A model generated the notes under the pieces. That model saw only the letters and a program-made list of their open reading frames with translations. It was not told the DNA's origin and searched no databases. Of a stretch of 64,000 bases of DNA, positions 41,892 through 50,580 are shown piece by piece. The position numbers and the translations under genes are program-made. How positions within the stretch are numbered: the stretch's first letter is position 1; the number at the start of each line of letters is the position of its first letter. This stretch comes from Marmoricola sp. URHB0036 (GTDB lineage Bacteria; Actinomycetota; Actinomycetes; Propionibacteriales; Nocardioidaceae), in NCBI RefSeq assembly GCF_000426045.1, contig NZ_AUEP01000005.1, positions 248,001-312,000 of the forward strand. Direction: 5' to 3'.

Positions 41892-43782
41892 GCGTGAGCA
41901 CGTAGGGCAGCCGGACCAGCTCCAGCACCTGCTGGGCCGTCGTACCCGCCGGCGCGTAGAGGACGAGGTCCTGTCCCCGGTCGGCTGCGTCTCGACTGGC
42001 CACGTGCAGCGCCTGGACGGCCGAGCTCGGCAGCCTGGTCACGCCCTCGAGGTCGAGTACGACGACGCGGCCGGTCTGCGCGACATCGTCGAGCGCACCA
42101 CGAAGGTCGTCGAGCGCGGTGTGGTCGAGCGACCCGGTCAGGTGCAGACCGGCCGCATCAGCGGCGAAGGTGAACCCTTCGTCCAGCTCCGATCGGTGCC
42201 GACCCCCCGGTGTGCTCGTCCCGGTGAGCATCCACGCGGGCCGGGAGAGGCGGTGCCGGACGATGGCGACGGTGCCGTCGTCGCCGCCACGGACGACGAG
42301 ACGGTCGACCATCCCCCGCACCATGCCGAGTCCGCGACCACGCCCATCACCGGCGTACGGCGGCACCCAGACTCCGCCGTCGGCGAAGCGGATCTCCACG
42401 TCGCCGGCAGGGAGCAGTGCGGCGTCGACGGTGAGCCACCCGGGCGCTCCCGCGGTCGGGTAGGCGTGCTCCACCACGTTGGTGACCAGCTCCTCGACGG
42501 CGTGCTGGACCACGATGTGGTCGAGCTCGCGCACCCGCATCGACTCCAACCACGTGGCCAGGGCCTCCAGCACGGTCGGCAGCGCCCGATGGTCGGCGAC
42601 CAGGTCCAGGTGGAGTGGAGCGAGCGGCCCGGTCACCTGGGCCACGAGCAGCGCGATGTCGTCGGCGTACCCGCTGCGCCGGGTCATCCCCTCGAGCGCC
42701 TGCTGGCACACCCGTTCGGCGGGTCCGGGCGAGCGTGGGGGGTGCGGCCCGGACGCAGCATCGGCTGCCATCTGGCCGAGCTCCACCGTGCTCCCGGCGG
42801 GGGTCCGCCCGGGCCGTTCCAGGATGCCGTCGGTGTAGAGGACGACGAGGTCGCCGCGCTCGAGGTGGTCCACCGCCACCGTCATCTCACCGGTGGTCGC
42901 CAGTGGGGCGGCGCCGCTGTGACGGAGGTATCGCGACCGGCCGTCAGGGCGTACGACGAGCGGCGGCGGGTGCCCGGCCGTGCAGTACTCCAGCTGACCG
43001 GCCGCGGGGTCCAGCACCAAGGCGCAGATCGTCGCGGCGTTCGCGTCGGGAACCGAGGCCGCGAAGGCATCGAGTGCCACCATCACCTGGACGAGGTCCG
43101 CGCCGCTGCGGAGGCGCTCGTGCGAGACAGAGCGGAGCCGACCCATGGCCGCCGCTGCGGCCACACCGTGGCCGACCACGTCTCCGACGACCAGAGCGAC
43201 CCGACCGTCTGCCAGCGCGACGGCGTCGTACCAGTCCCCGCCTGCGGAGAACTCGTCCTCTGCCAGGAGGTAGCGTCCGGCGATCTCGACCCCCGGCAGC
43301 ACCGGCAGGAACTCGGGCAGCAACGCGTCCTGCATGGCGATCAGCTCGTGCAGGTGGTCCGCTGGATCCTGTCCGGCTCGGGCCACCTGTGTGACGTCGA
43401 GCCCGTGAGCCAGCACCCCGCGCACCGAACCGTCAGCCGCGAACCACGGGCTGAAGGTCAGGTCCCAGACGACCTCGAACGGCGCCTGGTCGTCGGACTG
43501 CACCTGCACCCGGTGGGCCGGTCTGGTCACCGACTGGCCGGTCGCGAGCACCGTGCCGGCCATGTCGTCCATCAGGTCCTTGGTCCTCTGGTCGACCTCT
43601 GGCGCGATCTCACGCAGTGGGCGACCGAACTCGCACCGATCTCCGAACGCCTCTCGTGCGGCCTCGTTGGCACTGGCGAGCACCATGTCGTCGCCTTCAC
43701 AGGCCAGCATGATCGCCGGCGCCGTCTCATAGGCGTCGAGTGCGGCGGCGAGGTCGCCCGAGTCTCCATCGCCTTGACTCAT
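41881..43782 (-). CDS. PAS-PP2C(SpoIIE)-HATPase-STAS fusion regulator (Rv1364c-like)
   Basis: 633 aa from ATG 43782 with GGAAGG upstream. PAS-like sensor about 15-135. SpoIIE/PP2C phosphatase about 155-360 (GGDWYD at 181-186, GDVVGHG at 200-206, YADDIALLV). RsbW-type ATPase about 375-505 (VEELVTNVVEHAYP; GRGRGLGMVRGMVD). STAS domain about 530-633 (VVLDLEGVTRLPSSAVQAL, serine at the phospho-site). This puts the phosphatase, anti-sigma kinase and anti-anti-sigma of a partner-switching system in one chain, as in mycobacterial Rv1364c, a SigF regulator. Divergent from the SigF-type sigma gene, which it probably controls. Confidence 0.9.
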   Translation of the reverse strand: MSQGDGDSGDLAAALDAYETAPAIMLACEGDDMVLASANEAAREAFGDRCEFGRPLREIAPEVDQRTKDLMDDMAGTVLATGQSVTRPAHRVQVQSDDQAPFEVVWDLTFSPWFAADGSVRGVLAHGLDVTQVARAGQDPADHLHELIAMQDALLPEFLPVLPGVEIAGRYLLAEDEFSAGGDWYDAVALADGRVALVVGDVVGHGVAAAAAMGRLRSVSHERLRSGADLVQVMVALDAFAASVPDANAATICALVLDPAAGQLEYCTAGHPPPLVVRPDGRSRYLRHSGAAPLATTGEMTVAVDHLERGDLVVLYTDGILERPGRTPAGSTVELGQMAADAASGPHPPRSPGPAERVCQQALEGMTRRSGYADDIALLVAQVTGPLAPLHLDLVADHRALPTVLEALATWLESMRVRELDHIVVQHAVEELVTNVVEHAYPTAGAPGWLTVDAALLPAGDVEIRFADGGVWVPPYAGDGRGRGLGMVRGMVDRLVVRGGDDGTVAIVRHRLSRPAWMLTGTSTPGGRHRSELDEGFTFAADAAGLHLTGSLDHTALDDLRGALDDVAQTGRVVVLDLEGVTRLPSSAVQALHVASRDAADRGQDLVLYAPAGTTAQQVLELVRLPYVLTLNR

Positions 43783-43865
43783 CTGTGTCCTTCCGTGGAC
43801 AGCGTGCACGTGGACGTTGGTGCCAGTACCCCGATCCGGTGCGGACACACGGACGGACCTCGGCT

Positions 43866-43909
43866 GTTGTGTCCGGGTGTGACGGGTGTACGTTGAAAAC
43901 GCCGGGTAG
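43866..43909 (+). promoter_or_regulatory. Possible SigF-type promoters upstream of the sigma gene
   Basis: GTTG (43866-43869)-N14-GGGTGT (43884-43889) and GTGT (43886-43889)-N14-GGGTAG (43904-43909) resemble the SigB/SigF consensus GTTT-N15-GGGTAT. They would allow autoregulation of the sigma gene at 44017. Confidence 0.35.
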
Positions 43910-44016
43910 TCGCGTGAAGCAGAGGCGAGGGTGCTCGGGGCCGCGCTCGCTGGAAACGACGGCGGGTGGTTCGACACTCTCGGGTTCTTTCGGGAGTCGA
44001 CCAAGCCTGGTGAGGC

Positions 44017-44850
44017 ATGAATCCCCCCTCTGCTGTTCTTTCCCGCACCCCCCACGACACCCACCGCGCCGATGAACGATACGGCCGGACCGAACGGACG
44101 CGCGAGCTCGTCGCCCGGCTCGCCTACTGCGTGGATGACGACGAGCGACATGAGCTGACCAACGAGCTGGCCGCGGTCAACATGCCGGTCGCCGACTCGG
44201 TGGTCTCCCGCTATCGCTCGCGCGGTGTCGCCACCGAGGACCTGCAACAGGTGGCCTACCTCGCGCTGACGAAGGCGGCACGCCGGTTCGACCCGGAGGC
44301 CGGACACGACTTCCTCTCCTTCTGCGTGCCGACGATCCGCGGGGAGGTACGCCGCTACTTCCGCGACAAGGGCTGGATGGTTCGTCCTCCACGCCGCATC
44401 CAGGAGCTGCAGGCGCGCCTCTCCCAGGCACAGCGCGACCTCGCGATCACGCTGGGACGGCCAGCGACCGTCGACGAGCTTTCCGAGCACCTCGACGAGC
44501 AGCCGGCCGACGTACGCGAGGCTCTCGACGGCCACGGCTGCTTCACCCCGACGTCACTGGACAAGCCGGTCGGTGAGGAGCAGGGCGCTTCGCTCGGCGA
44601 GCTCATCGGGGACGAGGACAGGGACCAGTCGGCCGCCGAAGCACGAGTCGTGCTGGCCCCCGTCGTACGACGGCTGAGTGAGCGTGATCGGCGCATCCTG
44701 GAGCTGAGGTTCTTCGAGGGACTGACCCAGCGCGAGATCGCCGAGGACCTGGGGGTCACCCAGATGCAGGTCTCCCGGCTGCTCACCCGCATCTTCCGCG
44801 ACATCCGTCAGGACCTGGGCTCGGTCGGTGATCCCGGCGTCCGTGATTAA
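44017..44850 (+). CDS. SigB/SigF-family stress sigma factor
   Basis: 277 aa with the SigF layout and no region 1. Region 2: NMPVADSVVSRYRSRGVATEDLQQVAYLALTKAARRFDPE. Region 3: RPPRRIQELQARLSQ...LGRPATVDELSEHL. Region 4: LSERDRRILELRFFEGLTQREIAEDLGVTQMQVSRLL. It belongs to the general-stress sigma group. No separate anti-sigma gene is adjacent; the fused regulator at 41881-43782 carries the kinase and STAS domains. The GAF-ANTAR gene follows 37 nt downstream. Confidence 0.93.
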   Translation: MNPPSAVLSRTPHDTHRADERYGRTERTRELVARLAYCVDDDERHELTNELAAVNMPVADSVVSRYRSRGVATEDLQQVAYLALTKAARRFDPEAGHDFLSFCVPTIRGEVRRYFRDKGWMVRPPRRIQELQARLSQAQRDLAITLGRPATVDELSEHLDEQPADVREALDGHGCFTPTSLDKPVGEEQGASLGELIGDEDRDQSAAEARVVLAPVVRRLSERDRRILELRFFEGLTQREIAEDLGVTQMQVSRLLTRIFRDIRQDLGSVGDPGVRD

Positions 44851-44887
44851 GGTGGCATCACCACGAGTCAACGGGAGGGCGCGGCCC

Positions 44888-45592
44888 ATGGAGACCACAC
44901 CGCCGTCTGCGTCGTTCTTCGCCCAGGTCAGCCAGGACCTGATGCAGATCGGTGAGGAGACACCGACCCTGCAGAACGTGGTCGAGCGCGCCGTGGAGGT
45001 GGTCCCGGCCTGCGACTGGGCGAGCGTGACCCTGCGCCGCCGGCGCAACCGCACCGAGACGGTCGCTGCCTCCTCCGACGTCGCCGTGCAGGTCGACCAG
45101 CTGCAGTACGACCTCGGCGAGGGACCGTGCCTCGAAGCAGCCGTCACCGGCCAACCCCGAGTCTCCAACCACCTCGCGACCTCGCAGGACTGGCCCCGCT
45201 GGGGGCCGCGTGCCGCCGACATCGGCGTGCACGCCATCCTCGGCATCCAGCTGTCGACCGCCGAGGAGGTGCTCGGCGCGCTGAACCTCTATTCCGGCAC
45301 GCCCGGCGCCTTCGGCCACGAGGACCTGGACGTGGCCGACATCTACGCCACGCACGCCACCAACGCCCTCACCGCCGCACGCATGTCCAGCGGACTGCGC
45401 ACGGCACTGCACTCCCGCCACATGATCGGGGTGGCCCAGGGCATCCTGATGCAGACCTACGAGCTGACCATGGAGCAGTCCTTCGAGCTGCTGCGCCGCT
45501 ACTCCAGCCATACCAACACCAAGCTGGCCGACGTCGCGGAGTACGTCGTCACCCACGGTGCCTTGCCGGACTCCCACCCCGAACTGAGGTGA
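44888..45592 (+). CDS. GAF-ANTAR RNA-binding antiterminator
   Basis: 234 aa from ATG 44888 (GGGAGG upstream). GAF sensor domain about 20-155 (YDLGEGPCLEAAVTGQPRVSNHL is the typical actinobacterial form). ANTAR three-helix domain about 165-222 (ALHSRHMIGVAQGILMQTYELTMEQSFELLRRYS). ANTAR proteins bind paired hexaloop hairpins in nascent RNA and prevent termination. Probably co-transcribed with the sigma factor. Confidence 0.92.
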   Translation: METTPPSASFFAQVSQDLMQIGEETPTLQNVVERAVEVVPACDWASVTLRRRRNRTETVAASSDVAVQVDQLQYDLGEGPCLEAAVTGQPRVSNHLATSQDWPRWGPRAADIGVHAILGIQLSTAEEVLGALNLYSGTPGAFGHEDLDVADIYATHATNALTAARMSSGLRTALHSRHMIGVAQGILMQTYELTMEQSFELLRRYSSHTNTKLADVAEYVVTHGALPDSHPELR

Positions 45593-45647
45593 TCGCACCG
45601 GGCCCATTGGGGTACTGGGAGCCCCCGTACTCACCGGAGGTTTCCCC

Positions 45648-46625
45648 ATGCAGCTGCCCCGCGAACGCGGACCGATCAGTCGTCACGTCATCGGGTCGCT
45701 CGTCCGCACCCAGGACGAGGCCGGCCCCATCGCGATCGGAGCGGCCGAGGTCCTCGACGACGGCGACGCCCAGCTCGCGCTGTGGATCCTCTACGAGCTG
45801 CACTACCGCGGCTTCGACGAGGTCGCGGAGGACCGCGAGTGGGACCTCGGCCTGCTCCGGCTGCGCAAGACCCTCGAGCGGCGCTTCGAGCACGAACTGC
45901 GCCGGGCCGTCGGATCGGTGCCGGTGGCATCGGGCACCGGCGACGTGTCGGCCCAGCTCCTCGAGCTGATCGCTGCTGACGACAGCCCTCCGGTCGCGGC
46001 CTTCCTCCACCGCACCGCTTCGCGCGAGCACATCGTCGACTTCTTGCGCGAACGCAGCGTGCAGCAGCTCAAGGAGTCCGACCCCCAGTCGTTCGTGCTG
46101 CCACGGATCGGCGGAGCCGCCAAGGCCGCCCTGGCCGAGCTGCAGTACGACGAGTACGGCGGCGGCCGGCCCGAGCGACTGCACTCCACCCTCTTCGCAG
46201 ATGCGCTGCGCGCCGCGGGTCTCGACGACAGCTACGGCGCCTACACCGACGATGTCTCGGCACTCAGCCTGGCCAATGCCAACGCGATGTCCCTGTTCGG
46301 CCTGCAGCGCCGCCTCCGAGGGGCGGCGATGGGTCACCTGGCGGCCTTCGAGGCCACCAGCTCGGTCCCGGCGCGCAAGATCGCGGCCGGGATCGAACGG
46401 GTCGGGCTGCCCGACGCCGTCGCGGCGTACTTCCACGAGCACGTCGAGGCAGATGCGGTCCACGAGCAGGTGGCGCTGCACGACATCTGCGGCCGGCTGG
46501 TCGAGGAGGACCCGACGCTCGGTGCTGACGTCCTCTTCGGGGCCGCGACCTGCCTGCACCTGGCCGCGCTGTCGGGTGCCGAGCTGCTCGAGCGCTGGTC
46601 CGGCGAGCTGGAGGTGGCCTCGTGA
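45648..46625 (+). CDS. Haem-oxygenase-like diiron oxidase family protein (iron-containing redox enzyme)
   Basis: 325 aa, mostly helical. Candidate metal ligands of the HDO fold: E50 and H52 in LYELHYRGF, D168/E169 in YDEYGGG, E235 in AFEATSS, and H265-x3-D269-x2-H272 in HEHVEADAVHEQ. Characterised HDO enzymes (UndA, SznF, CADD) use a labile diiron site for O2 chemistry; the reaction here is unknown. GGAGG precedes the ATG. The stop overlaps the start of the CDSTH-type iron-sulfur gene, implying translational coupling. Confidence 0.8.
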   Translation: MQLPRERGPISRHVIGSLVRTQDEAGPIAIGAAEVLDDGDAQLALWILYELHYRGFDEVAEDREWDLGLLRLRKTLERRFEHELRRAVGSVPVASGTGDVSAQLLELIAADDSPPVAAFLHRTASREHIVDFLRERSVQQLKESDPQSFVLPRIGGAAKAALAELQYDEYGGGRPERLHSTLFADALRAAGLDDSYGAYTDDVSALSLANANAMSLFGLQRRLRGAAMGHLAAFEATSSVPARKIAAGIERVGLPDAVAAYFHEHVEADAVHEQVALHDICGRLVEEDPTLGADVLFGAATCLHLAALSGAELLERWSGELEVAS

Positions 46626-46816
46626 CGGGCGAGGTCAGCGTCCGGGTCTGCCCCGGCGGCCCGTTGCTGGTGCGCGGGGCCGAGGTCGTCGTCGACGACG
46701 CTGGCGAACGCCATCCGGTGACGAGGCCGGTGGTCGCGGTGTGTGCTTGCGGCATGTCCGGGCGCAAGCCGTGGTGCGACAGCACCCACAAGGCCGTCCC
46801 GGCCCAGGCGCGATGA
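46622..46816 (+). CDS. CDGSH-type iron-sulfur protein (64 aa)
   Basis: 64 aa, GTG start overlapping the previous stop. The cluster motif is C-A-C-(x)8-C-D-S-T-H (CACGMSGRKPWCDSTHK), the CDGSH form with S-T in place of G-S; three Cys and one His bind a labile [2Fe-2S]. Such proteins move electrons or clusters; here it is an obvious partner for the diiron protein upstream. It overlaps the methyltransferase start by 4 nt. Confidence 0.88.
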   Translation: MTGEVSVRVCPGGPLLVRGAEVVVDDAGERHPVTRPVVAVCACGMSGRKPWCDSTHKAVPAQAR

Positions 46817-47451
46817 GCGGTACCGAGGTCGCCGCCGGCACCGAGACCGTGGACTTCGGCGGTCTGCAGATCAGCTTCGACGCCCGGGTCCTCCGTCCGC
46901 GCGACTGGACGACGGCCCAGTCCTGGTGGGCCGCCGCGCTGTTGCGGGACCTGCCCGCGGGCGACGTGCTCGAGCTGTGCTCGGGAGCCGGTCAGATCGG
47001 CCTGCTGGCGGTGGCCGACTCGGCACGCCGCCTGGTCTGCGTCGACGTCAGCCCGGTCGCGGCGTCGTACACCCTGCACAACGCCGAGGCCGCTGGGTGC
47101 ATCGACCGCGTGAGCATCCGCACGGGACTGATCAGCGAGGTGTTGCCGCGCGGCGAGCAGTTCCCCCTGATCATCGCGGACCCGCCGTGGGTGCGGCGCT
47201 CCGAGACGGTGCGCTTCCCCGAGGACCCCCTGCTGGCGATCGACGGCGGCGACGGCGGGATGGACGTCGTGCACGAGTGCCTCCGGGCGATCTCCGGCCA
47301 CCTGGCTCCCGGAGGAGTCGCGCTCCTCCAGCTCGGCACCCAGGAACAGGCGGAGGCGGTGGCCGCGCTGCTCGGCGGCTCCGGTCTGGTCGCCGGCGAG
47401 CTGCGGGAGTACGGCGACCGCGGCGTGCTGCTGCGGATCGACCACGCGTAG
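46813..47451 (+). CDS. SAM-dependent methyltransferase, PrmC/HemK-like
   Basis: 212 aa. SAM-binding VLELCSGAGQIGLLA, acidic VCVDVSP, and the catalytic ADPPW motif in the position of NPPY, which suggests N-methylation of a planar amide or base. ATG overlaps the CDGSH stop. Third gene of a fully overlapped triad, so it very likely acts with the diiron and iron-sulfur proteins. Substrate unknown. Confidence 0.85.
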   Translation: MSGTEVAAGTETVDFGGLQISFDARVLRPRDWTTAQSWWAAALLRDLPAGDVLELCSGAGQIGLLAVADSARRLVCVDVSPVAASYTLHNAEAAGCIDRVSIRTGLISEVLPRGEQFPLIIADPPWVRRSETVRFPEDPLLAIDGGDGGMDVVHECLRAISGHLAPGGVALLQLGTQEQAEAVAALLGGSGLVAGELREYGDRGVLLRIDHA

Positions 47452-47494
47452 GCCAGCACGTGTGCGTGTCCTCCGAATGGGCACGGGCGAAGGC

Positions 47495-48163
47495 ATGACC
47501 GACGCGATCCTGTTCGACATCGACGGCACGCTGGTCGACTCGACGTACCACCACGCCATCGCCTGGCAGCGCGCCTTCCACCGCCACGAGGTGCCCGTCC
47601 CCCTCTGGCGGATCCACCGCACCGTGGGCATGGGCGGAGACAAGCTCGTGGCGGAGGTGGCCGGCCACGACGTCGAGGACCGCCTCGGGGACGCCCTGCG
47701 AAAGGCCTGGCGCGAGGAGTACGTCGAGCTCAAGGCCGAGGTCGATGCCCTTCCCGGCGCCGCCGAGCTGGTCCGGCGGCTGAGATCCGACGGCTACCGG
47801 GTCGCCCTGGCGTCGTCGGGTGACCCCGAGTTCTCCCGCGAGGCCGTCGACCACCTCGGCATCGGTGACGACATCGAGCTGCTCACCACCTCCGAGGACG
47901 CCGACGAGTCCAAGCCCGAGCCGGACCTGATCGGCGTGACCCTCGAACGGCTCGGCCAGGTCGAACGAGCCGTGATGGTCGGTGACACGCCGTACGACGT
48001 GGAGTCGGCCGAACGCGCCGGGCTGCCCTGCATCGGGCTGCGCTCCGGCGGGTACAGCGACGCGGAGCTGACCAAGGCCGGCGCGGTCCTGGTGGTGGAT
48101 GCCCCCGAGGACCTTTTGAACCTGGACTGGAACGACTACCTGCAGCAGCGAGGAGACGCATGA
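47495..48163 (+). CDS. HAD-superfamily phosphatase
   Basis: 222 aa. Motif I FDIDGTLVDS with the nucleophilic Asp, motif II LASSG, motif III lysine in ESKPEPD, motif IV VGDTPYDVESA: a class IA HAD hydrolase (phosphoglycolate phosphatase/beta-phosphoglucomutase-like). Follows the methyltransferase by 43 nt and overlaps the F420 enzyme gene by 4 nt. Confidence 0.88.
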   Translation: MTDAILFDIDGTLVDSTYHHAIAWQRAFHRHEVPVPLWRIHRTVGMGGDKLVAEVAGHDVEDRLGDALRKAWREEYVELKAEVDALPGAAELVRRLRSDGYRVALASSGDPEFSREAVDHLGIGDDIELLTTSEDADESKPEPDLIGVTLERLGQVERAVMVGDTPYDVESAERAGLPCIGLRSGGYSDAELTKAGAVLVVDAPEDLLNLDWNDYLQQRGDA

Positions 48164-49146
48164 CCCGCTTCGGCTACACCCTGATGACCGAGCAGTCCGG
48201 CCCCAAGGACCTCGTGGACTTCGCCGTCCGCGCCGAGGGCGTCGGCTTCGAGTTCGAGGTGATGAGCGACCACTACTTCCCCTGGTTGAGCGCGCAGGGC
48301 CATGCGCCGTACGCCTGGTCGGTGCTGGGTGCCGTCGCGCACGCCACCGAGCGCGTCGACCTGATGACCTACGTGACCTGTCCGACGCTCCGCTACCATC
48401 CGGCAGTCGTGGCGCAGAAGGCGGCCACGGTGCAGCTGCTGGCGGACGGGCGCTTCACGCTCGGTCTCGGCAGCGGCGAGAACCTCAACGAGCACGTCGT
48501 CGGGCAGGGCTGGCCGGCCCTGCAGGAGCGGCAGGCGATGCTGACCGAGGCCATCGAGATCATCCGCCGCCTGCACACCGGTGACCTCGTCGACCACCAG
48601 GGCGAGTACTACCAGGTCGACTCGGCGCGCATCTGGGACCTGCCCGAGGACCCGGTCGAGATCGCGGTCGCCGTGGCCGGCGAACGAGCGGTCGAGGAGC
48701 TGGCGCCACTGGCCGATCACTTGATCGCCGTCGAGCCGCTGCCCGACGTCGTACAGCAGTGGAACGCCACCGAGGGCGCACCGACCATCGGCAGCTCGGC
48801 GCGGGCTGTCGGCCAGATCCCGATCTGCTGGGATCCCGAGGAGAAGGTGGCCGTCGAGCGTGCCCACGACCAGTTCCGCTGGTTCGCCGGCGGCTGGTCG
48901 GTCAACGCCGACCTGCCGACCACGGCCGGATTCGCAGCTGCCACCCAGTTCGTCCGTCCCGAGGACGTCGCCGACAACATCCCCTGCGGGCCTGACCTCG
49001 ACGCGATCGTCGAGGCCGTGCAGCCGTTCTGGGAGGCAGGTTTCACCGACGTCGCGCTGGTCCAGGTCGGGGGCGAATCCCAGGAGCAGTTCCTGGCCGA
49101 GGCCGCCGAGCCCCTGCTCGCCAAGCTGCGCCAGGCGTCGGGCTGA
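48160..49146 (+). CDS. LLM-class F420-dependent oxidoreductase (TIGR03557-like)
   Basis: 328 aa luciferase-like TIM barrel. FGYTLMTEQSGPKDLVDFAVRAEGVGFEFEVMSDHYFPW at the start, TCPTLRYHPAVVAQKAAT and LGLGSGENLNEHVVG are typical of F420-dependent glucose-6-phosphate dehydrogenase-like enzymes of family TIGR03557. Uses coenzyme F420 as hydride carrier; substrate unknown. Last gene of the run beginning at 45648. Confidence 0.9.
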   Translation: MTRFGYTLMTEQSGPKDLVDFAVRAEGVGFEFEVMSDHYFPWLSAQGHAPYAWSVLGAVAHATERVDLMTYVTCPTLRYHPAVVAQKAATVQLLADGRFTLGLGSGENLNEHVVGQGWPALQERQAMLTEAIEIIRRLHTGDLVDHQGEYYQVDSARIWDLPEDPVEIAVAVAGERAVEELAPLADHLIAVEPLPDVVQQWNATEGAPTIGSSARAVGQIPICWDPEEKVAVERAHDQFRWFAGGWSVNADLPTTAGFAAATQFVRPEDVADNIPCGPDLDAIVEAVQPFWEAGFTDVALVQVGGESQEQFLAEAAEPLLAKLRQASG

Positions 49147-49308
49147 CGATGGTGAGACCGGTGCAGGGTCTGGGCACCAGCCTCACGGGAGGGATTCTTT
49201 CCCGGGTCGGCCCGGCCACCGCCGGTTTGGATGGACCGGAGCCTCAAGAAGGTGACCTGCTAGCGGGTCTCCGTCCTGTGCCACCACGGTAACGCGTGCG
49301 GCAGAATT

Positions 49309-49395
<87 letters not shown>

Positions 49396-49411
49396 ACTGC
49401 TGTCACAATTC

Positions 49412-49486
<75 letters not shown>

Positions 49487-49522
49487 AGATCGGGTGTCGC
49501 CCGTGTCTGGGCAACGCCGGGA

Positions 49523-49557
49523 ATCTTAGCGGGCGGGTCGCACCGATTGCCAATCGG
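49523..49557 (-). promoter_or_regulatory. Candidate tRNA-Ala promoter with palindrome
   Basis: -10 TAAGAT (49523-49528) and TTGGCA (49548-49553) with a 19-nt spacer, inside the palindrome CCGATTG-C-CAATCGG (49543-49557). Spacing is long, so moderate support. Confidence 0.35.
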
Positions 49558-49574
49558 GGGCAGGGTCGGGAGGG

Positions 49575-50210
49575 TCACCCGGCCGTCATGTTGTACGCCG
49601 AGAGCCGCAGTCGCCCTGTTCCGTGCTCGACCACCACGGCCCAACCGCAGTTGGCCATCGCCTCGAGCGTGTCGGCGCTCTCCAGCGGCCAGCCGAGGAC
49701 GCCGGCCAGGGCGATGCGCAGTGCGGCACCGTGCATCACCAGCAGAGCGGTCTCCCCCGGTGCCAGGCGCTCGACCGCCTCCCTGGTGGCCGGGACGATG
49801 CGGGCAGCGACCTCGCTGACGGTCTCGGCGCCCGGAGCCTCGACGTGGGCGTGGGCATCGAAGGCCAGCGAGGCGTCCTCACCGAGTGTCTCGGCGAACT
49901 CCTCGCGGGTCAGCCCGGTGCGCGAACCCACGTCGTACTCGCGCAGGCGAGGGTCCTCCTCGGCGGTCAGCCCGGTGGCCTTCTCGAGGAAGGCAGCCGT
50001 CTCCCGGGCGCGTGCGAGGTCGCTGCTGATCAGCAGCACGGGCTCCAGCTCGGCGAGCACGGCGGCCATCGACTCGGCCTGCCGGCGCCCGGTGTCGTCG
50101 AGACTGATGTCGGCGTGGCCCTGTGCCCGACCGACGGCGTTCCAGGCCGTCTGGCCGTGCCGCACCAGCACGATGCGCCGACCGGGGGCCGTGTCGGACT
50201 CAGCGGCCAC
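49575..50210 (-). CDS. Histidine phosphatase family protein (phosphoglycerate mutase-like)
   Basis: 211 aa, GTG start. RHG motif LVRHGQTAWN, second arginine in SSDLARARETAAFL, catalytic E in LREYDVG and H in LVMHGAALR: branch 1 histidine phosphatase. In this neighbourhood (after rsfS) actinobacteria encode a glucosyl-3-phosphoglycerate phosphatase or related PGM-like enzyme, so GpgP is a reasonable guess. Overlaps rsfS by 11 nt. Confidence 0.87.
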   Translation of the reverse strand: MAAESDTAPGRRIVLVRHGQTAWNAVGRAQGHADISLDDTGRRQAESMAAVLAELEPVLLISSDLARARETAAFLEKATGLTAEEDPRLREYDVGSRTGLTREEFAETLGEDASLAFDAHAHVEAPGAETVSEVAARIVPATREAVERLAPGETALLVMHGAALRIALAGVLGWPLESADTLEAMANCGWAVVVEHGTGRLRLSAYNMTAG

Positions 50211-50580
50211 GGCCCGAGGTGACGTCGGCCGGCATCGGGATCACCGGGCAGTCGCGCCAGAGCCGTTCGAGGGCGTAGAACTCGCGCTCCTCGGTGTGCT
50301 GCACGTGGACCACGATCTCGGCGTAGTCGATCAGCACCCAGCGGCCGTCGCGCTCGCCCTCCCGGCGTACGGGCTTGGCACCGATCTCGCGGAGCTTGTC
50401 CTCGATCTCGTCGACGATCGACTTGACCTGCCGCTCGTTGCTCGCCGAGCACAGCACGAAGGCGTCGGTGATCACCAGCTGGTCGCTGACGTCGAAGGCG
50501 AGGATGTTCTCGGCCAGCTTGTCCGAGGCGGCACTCGCGGCGGCGTGCACGAGCTCGAGGGCGTGTTCGGTCGCAGTCAC
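50200..50580 (-). CDS. rsfS: Ribosome silencing factor RsfS
   Basis: 126 aa. RsfS/Iojap fold: [34 protein letters not shown] followed by [30 protein letters not shown]. It binds uL14 on the large subunit and blocks subunit joining in starvation. GTG start overlapping the nadD stop (GTGA). Confidence 0.95.
   Translation of the reverse strand: MTATEHALELVHAAASAASDKLAENILAFDVSDQLVITDAFVLCSASNERQVKSIVDEIEDKLREIGAKPVRREGERDGRWVLIDYAEIVVHVQHTEEREFYALERLWRDCPVIPMPADVTSGRGR

Noticed and set aside
44017-44535. N-terminal extension of the PAS-PP2C regulator up to 44535 on the minus strand
   Set aside because: The extension is antisense to the sigma factor gene and lacks any domain; the ATG at 43782 has a GGAAGG site.
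29898-49146. Integrated prophage or conjugative element
   Set aside because: No integrase, phage structural, replication or transfer gene is seen; genes look metabolic and regulatory with the same composition as their surroundings.
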